From the NCBI GenBank assembly GCA_019113665.1, contig DXGW01000059.1, positions 1-13,367 of the forward strand: 13,367 bases of DNA, written 5' to 3'. How positions within the stretch are numbered: the first letter of the stretch is position 1; the number at the start of each line of letters is the position of its first letter. The position numbers and the translations under genes were made by a program. The stretch is from Candidatus Alistipes excrementipullorum. GTDB taxonomy: Bacteria; Bacteroidota; Bacteroidia; Bacteroidales; Rikenellaceae. Under the pieces are notes generated by a model, which saw only the letters and a list, made by a program, of their open reading frames with translations, did not search any database and was not told the DNA's origin. Positions 1-6,427 of the stretch are shown here, in pieces.

Positions 1-2
1 TC

Positions 3-44
3 GGATTTTTCATACCTTTACCGAAAAGTTTCAAACAGACGTGA
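3..44 (+). CDS. Possible C-terminal end of an upstream gene (partial)
   Basis: Frame 3 is open from the window edge to a TGA at 42-44, giving only 13 residues (GFFIPLPKSFKQT). That stop overlaps the GTG start of the helicase-nuclease gene in a GTGA arrangement, which is typical of translationally coupled genes. In Bacteroidetes the gene before an AddA-like protein is often an AddB-like PD-(D/E)XK nuclease, so this may be its end. The fragment is too short to recognise and could be chance. Confidence 0.25.
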   Translation, partial: GFFIPLPKSFKQT

Positions 45-3000
45 CACGAGCGAAAATCCTCAGTGCGAGCGCAGGCTCGGGAAAAACATACCAGCTGGCA
101 TACAAGTATGTACATGATGTCATCTCGGATCCGGCTTCATATCGCAACATACTTGCCGTAACCTTCACGAACAAGGCTACCGAAGAGATGAAGACGCGAA
201 TCCTGCGGGAGATCAACAAACTGGCAGCCGGCGAAGAGAGCGGGTATATGGGAGCGTTGTGCCGCGACCTGAACCTCGATGGGCAGACAGTCCGCGAGCG
301 GGCCAAGGCCGCACGGACAAACATACTGCACGACTATTCGCGCTTCACCGTCCTCACGATAGACACATTCTTCCAACGCATATTGCGGGCCTTCATAATC
401 GAACTGGGCATCGAGCTTGACTATACCGTCGAGCTCGACCCGACGACCATTCTCGAAAAGAGCGCCGACGCCCTGGTCGAAGGCATACGCGACAACAGGG
501 AGCTGCAACAGTGGCTCGTGGATTTCATGCACGAGCGCATGGACGAGAGCAAGCGCTGGGACATTCGCGAAGGCATACTCGACCTGGGATCGGAACTCTT
601 CGCCGAGCAGAACAAGGAGCAGATCCGCAACGCCAGATCCAAAGAGGAGTTGCGCAAGATAGTCAATGCGACAACGGGACGGGCCATGGCTTCGCAACGG
701 CACATCGTCGAACTGGCAAACAAAGCCATCGGGCTTATCGAGGGGGCAGGCCTGTCGGCAGGCGACTTCAAGAAACATACGGCCTCCTTTTTCTACGCCG
801 CGGCGGCGACCCCCACAAAAGAACCGACGAAAACAGCACGCAACTGCTCCGAGCCGGCGGAGAGCGCATGGCTGGCCAAAGAGCGGAAATCACCGGCAGC
901 ACAGGCCCTGCTCGGGGAGTTGAGTGCAATCATGTCGGAGATATGCCGGACGTATGACCGCAGCGTAAAGACCTGGAATACAGCCGAACTGCTCCGCGAG
1001 AACTACCGCAGTTTCGCACTGCTCAGCGACCTCTACGGCAAGGTCGTCGAGATGTGCGAACAGGAGAACCTGATGCTGCTGTCGGAGACAAAATACATAC
1101 TCTCGAAATTCATTGCCGACAACGACGCCCCGTTCATATATGAGAAGGTCGGCACCCGGTTCGACCGCTTCATGATCGACGAGTTCCAGGACACCTCGCG
1201 CAAAGAGTGGGAAAACTTCCTTCCGCTGCTTCGCAATGCCATGGCTCAGACTAACGACACATCGGTATTGATCGTCGGCGACGTAAAACAGTCGATATAC
1301 AGGTGGCGCGGCGGCGACTGGAAGATCTTGCAGGAGACGGCACCGGCCGCACTCGGCAATGAGACTGCGGTCGTAAGCCTTCAGGACAACTACCGCAGTC
1401 TTCCGGTCATTGTGGAGTTCAACAACGACGCCATCGGCAAGGTCGTCGGCTGCGACAACGATATGCTGAACACCCAGCTCGACGAAGCCTGCGGCAACGG
1501 CAAAATATCGTCCGCACTCAGAGACGAACTGCACGACACCCTGGCAAAAGCATACGCCGGCCACAGACAGAATCCCAAAAGGGGGACGAGCGGCACGGGA
1601 TATGTCGACATCACGCTTTACGACGAGGAGCCGCCCGTCATAGAGCGCATAAAATCAGTATTGGACAAAGGATTCAGTCCCAAAGACATAATGATCCTTA
1701 CCCGGAGCAAATCAGACGGCAAGAAGATTGCCGGCGTATTGCTCGACTTCATGCACGACAATACCGACCCGCGTTACAAGTTCGACATCATGACACAGGA
1801 GGCGCTGGTCATCAGTTCGTCACCCGTCGTTCGTTTTGTCATTTCGGTGCTGTCGCTGGCTGCAAACCCCGAAGACCGCGTCGAACGCTCCGTATTCAGG
1901 GGATTCAGCGGCTCTACCTCATTCGAGGTTCCATTATCGGTTGAAGAGAGCGACTTCCTGCGTTCCATACGTCTGCTGTCACCCGAAGAGGCGTTCGAAC
2001 GCACCGTAATGCATTTCGACCTCGGCAGGGAGCCGCGCTACACGGCATATCTGCAGGCCCTGCACGAATCAGTCGTCCGGTTCTGCTCCGGCAAAACCGC
2101 CGACATACGGTCGTTTCTGCAGTGGTGGGAAGAGACCGGGTACAAACAGTCGCTCAACATCGAGCAAAGCGAAAGCACCATCGAGATTTCAACCGTACAC
2201 AAGGCCAAAGGCCTTGAAAAGAAGGTCATCATTATCCCCTACTGCAACTGGGCACTCGATCCCCGTTCGTCGACCGGCGAGATAAAGAACTTCATATGGT
2301 CGCAACCACATGGCGACAGCGACATGGAAGAGCTCGGCAAGTTCCCTGTAAAGACCAAACGCACGATGGAAGACTCCTACTTCGCCGAGGGTTATTTCCG
2401 TGAAAAGATACAGTCGCATGTCGACAATATCAACCTTCTTTACGTAGCTTTCACACGTGCGGCGGAAGCGCTGCACATTTTCATCGAGCGGCCAAAAAAA
2501 GCCGAAGGATCGGTCGGCACTGTCGGCAGGTTGCTGCTTGCGGCACTCGGGAAAGAGGGTTTCAACTCAGGTGCAGACGGCTGCGAACATCTTGAATTCG
2601 GGCAGTTCGCCTCACCCGTCAAGGACGATGTAAAAAAAGGAGACCCGGCCCATAAGGAGACCGAGCACGTCACAATCGGCCTTTACGGAGTCTCCGAGGC
2701 GGACATGAGGTTGCGGCTGCCGTCGCAGCGGTATTTCGAAGACGGGGCTTCGGCCGAACTCGCACCGCGCAACTTCGGAATACTCATGCACAAGGCCTTT
2801 TCGCAGGCCGTAACGGTCGCGGACATATACGACGCCGTAAGGCAAATGACCCGTGATGCGCTGATAAGCGAACCGGAAGCGGAGCGGCTCAAGGCCGAAA
2901 TAGACAAGGCCCTGTCAGACCCGACCGTAAGCAGCTGGTTCGGCGAAGGGTGGAGCGAGGTTCGCAACGAGAACGACATAATCGTGCCCAAGAGTTCCTC

Positions 3001-3202
3001 CACACGACGTCCCGACCGTGTGATGACAAAGGGCAACAAAGCGACAGTCATCGACTACAAGTTCGGAGAGGAGCACTCGGAACGCTATGCACGGCAGCTC
3101 CGCGAATACATGCAGCTGCTGCACAGGATCGGCTATGTCGAAGTCGACGGATACATCTGGTACGTACGCCTCGGCAGGATCGAAAAGGTCGTACCGGCAT
3201 AG
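41..3202 (+). CDS. AddA/RecB-like UvrD-family helicase with C-terminal PD-(D/E)XK nuclease
   Basis: This is a 1053-residue superfamily 1A helicase fused to a nuclease, the architecture of AddA and RecB. Such enzymes unwind and resect double-strand breaks for RecA loading. Visible helicase motifs in order are Walker A SASAGSGKT (8-16), motif Ia around TFTNKA, Walker B DEFQD (380-384), motif III GDVKQSIYRWRGGD (413-426), motif IV QDNYRS (448-453), motif V TVHKAKGLE (718-726) and motif VI LLYVAFTRA (799-807). The nuclease shows GxxxH (G913, H917), PD at 992, DYK at 1005-1007 and a following QLREY, so the catalytic set appears intact. The GTG start puts Walker A at the usual distance from the N-terminus and overlaps a TGA in frame 3. 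The frame is also open to the window edge, so a longer protein cannot be excluded. The missing partner, probably AddB-like, would lie to the left. The family is clear; AddA-like is preferred to UvrD because of the nuclease. Confidence 0.93.
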   Translation: MTRAKILSASAGSGKTYQLAYKYVHDVISDPASYRNILAVTFTNKATEEMKTRILREINKLAAGEESGYMGALCRDLNLDGQTVRERAKAARTNILHDYSRFTVLTIDTFFQRILRAFIIELGIELDYTVELDPTTILEKSADALVEGIRDNRELQQWLVDFMHERMDESKRWDIREGILDLGSELFAEQNKEQIRNARSKEELRKIVNATTGRAMASQRHIVELANKAIGLIEGAGLSAGDFKKHTASFFYAAAATPTKEPTKTARNCSEPAESAWLAKERKSPAAQALLGELSAIMSEICRTYDRSVKTWNTAELLRENYRSFALLSDLYGKVVEMCEQENLMLLSETKYILSKFIADNDAPFIYEKVGTRFDRFMIDEFQDTSRKEWENFLPLLRNAMAQTNDTSVLIVGDVKQSIYRWRGGDWKILQETAPAALGNETAVVSLQDNYRSLPVIVEFNNDAIGKVVGCDNDMLNTQLDEACGNGKISSALRDELHDTLAKAYAGHRQNPKRGTSGTGYVDITLYDEEPPVIERIKSVLDKGFSPKDIMILTRSKSDGKKIAGVLLDFMHDNTDPRYKFDIMTQEALVISSSPVVRFVISVLSLAANPEDRVERSVFRGFSGSTSFEVPLSVEESDFLRSIRLLSPEEAFERTVMHFDLGREPRYTAYLQALHESVVRFCSGKTADIRSFLQWWEETGYKQSLNIEQSESTIEISTVHKAKGLEKKVIIIPYCNWALDPRSSTGEIKNFIWSQPHGDSDMEELGKFPVKTKRTMEDSYFAEGYFREKIQSHVDNINLLYVAFTRAAEALHIFIERPKKAEGSVGTVGRLLLAALGKEGFNSGADGCEHLEFGQFASPVKDDVKKGDPAHKETEHVTIGLYGVSEADMRLRLPSQRYFEDGASAELAPRNFGILMHKAFSQAVTVADIYDAVRQMTRDALISEPEAERLKAEIDKALSDPTVSSWFGEGWSEVRNENDIIVPKSSSTRRPDRVMTKGNKATVIDYKFGEEHSERYARQLREYMQLLHRIGYVEVDGYIWYVRLGRIEKVVPA

Positions 3203-3255
3203 TCCCGCATGCGACAATCGGGAGGCGGTGCGCGGCAGCGATTTTCGGTGCAAAA

Positions 3256-3287
3256 TTTGGCAGTTCTAAAAAGTTATGATATATTTG
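3256..3287 (+). promoter_or_regulatory. Bacteroidetes-type promoter of tRNA-Gln
   Basis: The -33 element TTTG lies at 3256-3259 and the -7 element TATATTTG (form TAnnTTTG) at 3280-3287, separated by 20 bases. This is the sigma-ABfr consensus of Bacteroides. Transcription would start around 3294, about 15 bases before the tRNA, which fits a short 5' leader trimmed by RNase P. Confidence 0.82.
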
Positions 3288-3308
3288 CAACGCTTTCGAG
3301 CGACGGAT

Positions 3309-3379
3309 TGAGCTATGGTGTAATGGTAACACAGCAGATTTTGGTTCTGTCGTTTTGGGTTCGAGTCCCGATAGCTCAA
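3309..3379 (+). tRNA. tRNA-Gln, anticodon UUG
   Basis: A complete cloverleaf can be folded by hand. The acceptor stem TGAGCTA (3309-3315) pairs perfectly with TAGCTCA (3372-3378). The D stem is GTG/CAC (3318-3320, 3330-3332). The anticodon stem GCAGA/TCTGT (3334-3338, 3346-3350) encloses the loop TTTTGGT with anticodon TTG at 3341-3343. The T arm TTGGG/CCCGA carries the loop TTCGAGT. The U1-A72 end pair and A discriminator are typical of glutamine tRNAs. The 3' CCA is not encoded (the following bases are CACC), so it must be added after transcription. The gene reads CAA codons, with CAG by wobble. It stands alone, with its own promoter and a likely terminator. Confidence 0.96.
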
Positions 3380-3425
3380 CACCAGCCGCAAAGTCGGCAA
3401 ACATCAACCGGCTGCGGATTTCAAT

Positions 3426-3469
3426 ACGGGTCAGTCTTCCGATAAATGAAGGCCGGCCCGTCTCTTTTT
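3426..3469 (+). terminator. Likely intrinsic terminator after tRNA-Gln
   Basis: Bases 3426-3439 pair with 3448-3461 over 14 positions, with two G-T wobbles and one A-C mismatch, around an 8-base loop. The stem is followed by TCTCTTTTTA. It lies 47 bases past the tRNA and ahead of the nitroreductase promoter, so it would end the tRNA transcript. Confidence 0.6.
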
Positions 3470-3590
3470 ATCCGATCGGGCATGGAGATTGCCATGCATT
3501 GATTGCGCACCGCGCACAGGCCAATACCGCAAAACTTATAAAATACAGAAGGTAGTCTGGCATGGCCAAACACGAAAATTTTGTTTTCAG

Positions 3591-3622
3591 TTTGTCCCTG
3601 CGCTCCCCTTTTAGTATATTTG
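3591..3622 (+). promoter_or_regulatory. Bacteroidetes-type promoter of the nitroreductase gene
   Basis: TTTG at 3591-3594 and TATATTTG at 3615-3622 are separated by 20 bases, the same geometry as the tRNA promoter. Transcription would start near 3629, about 14 bases before the ATG at 3643. This position decides the gene start, because the in-frame ATG at 3562 lies upstream of the promoter and would not be transcribed from it. Confidence 0.8.
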
Positions 3623-3642
3623 CACATATTCACAGACTCATC

Positions 3643-4296
3643 ATGAAACTTGCAGAAGCCATACGACAGCGCCATTCGGTCAGACGTTATACCGACAAAC
3701 CTATTCCGACCGGGGTGACAAACGAACTCGGATCGCTCATAGAGGAATGCAACAGATCCGGGGACCTGAACATGCAACTCGTACTCGACGAGCCAAGAGC
3801 CTTCGGAGGACGCATGGCCCGATACGGAAGTTTCTCCGGTGTCAGGAACTATCTTGCGCTGGTCGGGCCAAAAGGCCCGTCGCTCGATGAGAGGTGCGGA
3901 TATTACGGAGAACATATCGTCCTGCGCGCGCAGCAGTTGGGTCTCAATACATGCTGGGTAGGCCTGACATATACCAAAGTCCCCGAAGCCGTCAATATCG
4001 GCAGGAACGAGAAACTCGTGGCCGTCATAGCCATCGGATACGGCGAGACGCAAGGTGTACAGCACAAGTCCAAGCCCGTGTCAAAGGTTGTGCGACTGCA
4101 CGGCAACGAGCCCGACTGGTTCATGCGCGGAGTCGAATATGCACTGCTCGCACCCACAGCCCTGAACCAACAGAAATTCCTGTTCGAATATGCCGACGGC
4201 AAGGTTTCGGCAAAGACGAGATGGGGTTTCTATGCCGATATCGACCTCGGCATAGCCAAATATCACTTCGAAATAGGTTCCGGGACCAGACTTTAA
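3643..4296 (+). CDS. Nitroreductase-family flavoprotein, TM1586-like
   Basis: This 217-residue protein is expected to be a cytoplasmic FMN-dependent oxidoreductase using NAD(P)H; its substrate cannot be read from the sequence. The N-terminus has the FMN-phosphate-binding signature RHSVRRY (10-16). A second nitroreductase-like stretch runs from YYGEHI to LNTCWVG (88-107). The motif APTALNQQ (170-177) resembles the APSxxNxQ flavin-site motif, which in ordinary nitroreductases lies near the N-terminus. Here it is in the last quarter, as I recall for the TM1586 nitroreductase family (PF14512). The start at 3643 is preferred over 3562 because a consensus promoter lies between them and the family signature normally begins within a few residues of the start. 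It stands as a single-gene unit. The family is fairly certain, the subfamily less so. Confidence 0.85.
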   Translation: MKLAEAIRQRHSVRRYTDKPIPTGVTNELGSLIEECNRSGDLNMQLVLDEPRAFGGRMARYGSFSGVRNYLALVGPKGPSLDERCGYYGEHIVLRAQQLGLNTCWVGLTYTKVPEAVNIGRNEKLVAVIAIGYGETQGVQHKSKPVSKVVRLHGNEPDWFMRGVEYALLAPTALNQQKFLFEYADGKVSAKTRWGFYADIDLGIAKYHFEIGSGTRL

Positions 4297-4330
4297 CACC
4301 ATAAAAGCACAAACGGAAGTAAAAAATCGT

Positions 4331-4349
4331 AATTTTATTTCATAAAATT
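4331..4349. repeat. AT-rich inverted repeat in the malate dehydrogenase promoter region
   Basis: AATTTTAT (4331-4338) is repeated in exact inverted form as ATAAAATT (4342-4349) around a 3-base TTC spacer. It covers the place where the -33 element of the downstream promoter is expected. It could be an operator, or a weak A/T-rich terminator for the nitroreductase transcript, although no T-run follows it. Confidence 0.5.
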
Positions 4350-4369
4350 CAAAAGGTTTTATAGCTTTG
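4338..4369 (+). promoter_or_regulatory. Probable promoter of malate dehydrogenase
   Basis: TAGCTTTG at 4362-4369 fits the TAnnTTTG -7 box exactly. The bases 20 positions upstream (4338-4341) are TTTC, one mismatch from TTTG. Transcription would start near 4376, giving a leader of roughly 37 bases. Confidence 0.6.
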
Positions 4370-4412
4370 TATTGCGGAACAGAAGATTTTTTAACATAAA
4401 TACTTGAAAAGT

Positions 4413-5414
4413 ATGAAATTCGTAACAGAAGAAAAATTGACCATCATCGGCGCAGCCGGTATGATCGGTTCGAACATGGCCCAGACGGCCATCATGATGG
4501 GTCTTACCCCCAACATCTGCTTGTACGATCCCTATGCCCCCGGTCTTGAGGGTGTAGCAGAGGAGCTCTTCCACTGCGGTTTCGAGGGTGTCAACATCAC
4601 GTTCACCTCGGACATCAAGGAGGCTCTCACAGGTGCAAAATACATTGTAAACTCGGGCGGTGCCGCACGTAAGGCCGGCATGACCCGTGAGGACCTTCTC
4701 AAGGGCAATGCAGCTATCGCCGAAGAGTTCGGCAAGAACGTCAAGGAGTACTGCCCCGATGTAAAGCACGTGGTTATCATCTTCAACCCCGCCGACATTA
4801 CGGGTCTTATCACCCTGCTCTACTCGGGTCTGAAACCGTCGCAGGTTACTACCCTTGCAGCCCTCGACTCGACCCGTCTGCGCAGCGAGCTGGCCAAATT
4901 CTTCGCCATCTCACCCGACAAGGTGGAGAACTGCCGCACATACGGCGGCCACGGCGAGCAGATGGCCGTTTACGCATCGACTGCCAAGGTTGACGGCAAA
5001 CCGCTGACCGACATCATCGGCACTCCGGCTCTGAGCAAGGAGCAGTGGGCCGAGATCCAGACCAAGGTTACCAAAGGCGGCGCCAACATCATCAACCTGC
5101 GCGGCCGTTCGTCGTTCCAGAGCCCTGCATACGTTTCGATCGAGATGATTGCAGCTGCAATGGGCGGCAAGCAGTTCCGCTGGCCGGCCGGCACGTATGT
5201 ATCGAACGACAAGTTCGACCACATCATGATGGCTTGGGAGACCTCCATCACGGCTGACGGCTGCCACCTGAAGGACGTAAAGGGTACCCCCGAAGAGGAG
5301 GCTGCCCTCGAAAAGAGCTACGAGCACCTCTGCGCTCTGCGTGACGAGGTTATCGCCATGGGCGTTCTTCCTCCCGTATCGGAGTGGAACAAGCTCAACC
5401 CCAACATCAAATAA
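4413..5414 (+). CDS. mdh: Malate dehydrogenase (NAD-dependent)
   Basis: The 333-residue protein is a lactate/malate dehydrogenase-family enzyme that interconverts malate and oxaloacetate in the cytosol. In anaerobic Bacteroidales this step belongs to the reductive branch leading to fumarate, succinate and propionate. The Rossmann glycine motif GAAGMIG is at 13-19, with D39 after the second strand, consistent with NAD preference. The substrate-binding segment GGAARKAGMTREDL contains R86 and R92. N125 lies in NPAD, D152 and R155 in LDSTRLR, and the catalytic histidine H180 in GGHGEQM. The ATG at 4413 follows an A-rich leader; an in-frame TTG at 4404 would add three residues and is not favoured. 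Codon use is more selective than in the neighbours (many GGT, CGT, AAG, ATC), as expected for a highly expressed gene. It has its own promoter and terminator. Confidence 0.95.
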   Translation: MKFVTEEKLTIIGAAGMIGSNMAQTAIMMGLTPNICLYDPYAPGLEGVAEELFHCGFEGVNITFTSDIKEALTGAKYIVNSGGAARKAGMTREDLLKGNAAIAEEFGKNVKEYCPDVKHVVIIFNPADITGLITLLYSGLKPSQVTTLAALDSTRLRSELAKFFAISPDKVENCRTYGGHGEQMAVYASTAKVDGKPLTDIIGTPALSKEQWAEIQTKVTKGGANIINLRGRSSFQSPAYVSIEMIAAAMGGKQFRWPAGTYVSNDKFDHIMMAWETSITADGCHLKDVKGTPEEEAALEKSYEHLCALRDEVIAMGVLPPVSEWNKLNPNIK

Positions 5415-5430
5415 TTGTTTCAGGGGAGAA

Positions 5431-5467
5431 AAAACAGGGGCCGCCATGATGCGGTCCCTGTTTTTTT
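5431..5467 (+). terminator. Intrinsic terminator after malate dehydrogenase
   Basis: CAGGGGCCGC (5435-5444) pairs with GCGGTCCCTG (5451-5460) around a 6-base loop, with one G-T wobble, and is followed by seven T residues. Flanking A residues at 5431-5434 can extend the stem into the T-run. It separates the plus-strand mdh from the convergent minus-strand genes. Confidence 0.9.
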
Positions 5468-5487
5468 CAGGTAAGGTAATGCAGGTG

Positions 5488-5763
5488 TCAGAACTCGAAA
5501 CGCTCGAGTTTCATCTGGGCAAGCTTTTCAATCTGCGGGACAAGAGTCTTGAAATGGTCCGATGCGCTGTGTTTGTCGAGTGCCCCGGCGTCACTCCATG
5601 TCTCGCATATCATCAGAACATCGGGCCGCGTAGTACTTGCAAACACGTCGTAAGCCACGCAGCCTTCGTCTTTCAACGATGCCGCAACCAACTCCTCCGC
5701 GATTTTCAGAACTTCCGCACGGTGCTCCGCACCGACACGGATAAAAACATTCAAACGTATCAT
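5488..5763 (-). CDS. Small ABM/YgiN-family quinol-type monooxygenase
   Basis: The 91-residue protein has the ferredoxin-like layout of antibiotic biosynthesis monooxygenase (ABM) domains. It begins MIRLNVFIRV and has a central ExW at 54-56 (ICETWSD), followed by H65 and HF at 70-71, the usual E-W-H-HF pattern. Family members are small cytoplasmic homodimers; some oxidise quinols without a metal or flavin cofactor, and many have no known substrate. The ATG at 5763 is chosen because the domain starts at once, whereas the open frame further upstream overlaps the preceding gene. It lies 10 bases after the nucleotidyltransferase stop with no promoter between, so the two are probably co-transcribed. 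It converges with mdh. Confidence 0.85.
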   Translation of the reverse strand: MIRLNVFIRVGAEHRAEVLKIAEELVAASLKDEGCVAYDVFASTTRPDVLMICETWSDAGALDKHSASDHFKTLVPQIEKLAQMKLERFEF

Positions 5764-5773
5764 AACTATCTGT

Positions 5774-6364
5774 TTAAGGTATCCATTCGACAACGCCCTG
5801 CGACGGGTTGGCGGCAAGCCACCTGCGCAATGAATCCATGTCACGCACACCGCCTTCGACAACGGCCCGGTAATACTCCACCCCCATGATCTTTTCGTCG
5901 TCGGGAGTCTGATACTTGAGCCGCAGGACAGCCTCGCGCATCTCGTCTGTCATAACGGCCGAAATACAGTCGGCCATACGCTCGAAATAGCCATCGTAGA
6001 ACGACCCGCGCAGGATATGTATCATATCCAACTGCCAAAGTTCGCCGTCTTCGCCGCGATAGAAGGCATGCCATTCGAAGCAATGTTCGTCGGTATCGGC
6101 AAGATTACGGAACGTAATCTCCATGACATGCGGATTTGCGGCAATACGCGCCACGGCAGCGAAACTGTCGGCAACGGACAGCGGAGACGAATATACGTGA
6201 AAATCGATGTCGCGGTGTTTCATCATCAGCCCCATGCGCAACGAGCCGACAAGGTTGGCTTCGGCCCCGATGCTGCGCCACGCCCCGACAATATCGAGTT
6301 CTTCGATTATTTCACGCGCCCTGGCGGCATTTCTCAGCGCAAGATCCATTATTTCTGCTTCCAT
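5774..6364 (-). CDS. Polymerase-beta-type nucleotidyltransferase-like protein
   Basis: This 196-residue protein has a polymerase-beta nucleotidyltransferase core: G40-S41 followed by D52-x-D54 (GSLRMGL then RDIDFHVY), and a plausible third metal-binding aspartate at D113 (LWQLDMIH). The residues needed for a two-metal nucleotidyl transfer site therefore seem present. The substrate is unknown; relatives modify antibiotics, RNA or proteins, and others act as MNT antitoxins. I see no HEPN partner beside it. A second in-frame ATG at 6349 is an alternative start; the one at 6364 is preferred because it lies about 13 bases after the expected transcription start. It heads a two-gene unit with the ABM protein. 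The fold is fairly sure and the function is not. Confidence 0.75.
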   Translation of the reverse strand: MEAEIMDLALRNAARAREIIEELDIVGAWRSIGAEANLVGSLRMGLMMKHRDIDFHVYSSPLSVADSFAAVARIAANPHVMEITFRNLADTDEHCFEWHAFYRGEDGELWQLDMIHILRGSFYDGYFERMADCISAVMTDEMREAVLRLKYQTPDDEKIMGVEYYRAVVEGGVRDMDSLRRWLAANPSQGVVEWIP

Positions 6365-6383
6365 AAAATGTTCCGTTTTGCGG

Positions 6384-6391
6384 CAAAGTTA
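6384..6391 (-). promoter_or_regulatory. Likely -7 box of the nucleotidyltransferase/ABM unit
   Basis: On the minus strand these bases read TAACTTTG, an exact TAnnTTTG match, ending 20 bases before the ATG at 6364. No TTTG is found at the expected -33 position, which falls within the terminator hairpin of the preceding gene. The promoter is therefore only half supported. Confidence 0.5.
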
Positions 6392-6392
6392 C

Positions 6393-6422
6393 AAAAAACG
6401 GGGGAGGATTGATCCTCCCCCG
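6393..6422 (-). terminator. Intrinsic terminator of the TonB receptor gene
   Basis: A perfect 10-base-pair GC-rich stem (CGGGGGAGGA with TCCTCCCCCG) around a 4-base loop is followed on the minus strand by six T residues (6393-6398). It begins six bases after the receptor's stop codon. Confidence 0.92.
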
Positions 6423-6427
6423 CCGAA

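Noticed and set aside
3203..3223. Hairpin TCCCG/CGGGA just after the helicase-nuclease stop
   Set aside because: A five-pair stem with an 11-base loop and no T-run is too weak to call an intrinsic terminator.
3480..3497. Inverted repeat GCATGG/CCATGC in the spacer before the nitroreductase gene
   Set aside because: Only six pairs with a six-base loop and no T-run, promoter or gene attached. The rest of 3470-3590 holds nothing I can identify.
3421..4065. 214-codon minus-strand open frame across the tRNA-nitroreductase spacer
   Set aside because: It overlaps a terminator, a promoter and the nitroreductase coding region, and its translation matches no family I recognise.
5774..6364. MNT-HEPN toxin-antitoxin system
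   Set aside because: The protein is longer than a minimal MNT antitoxin, and neither neighbour is a HEPN-like protein with an RxxxxH motif.
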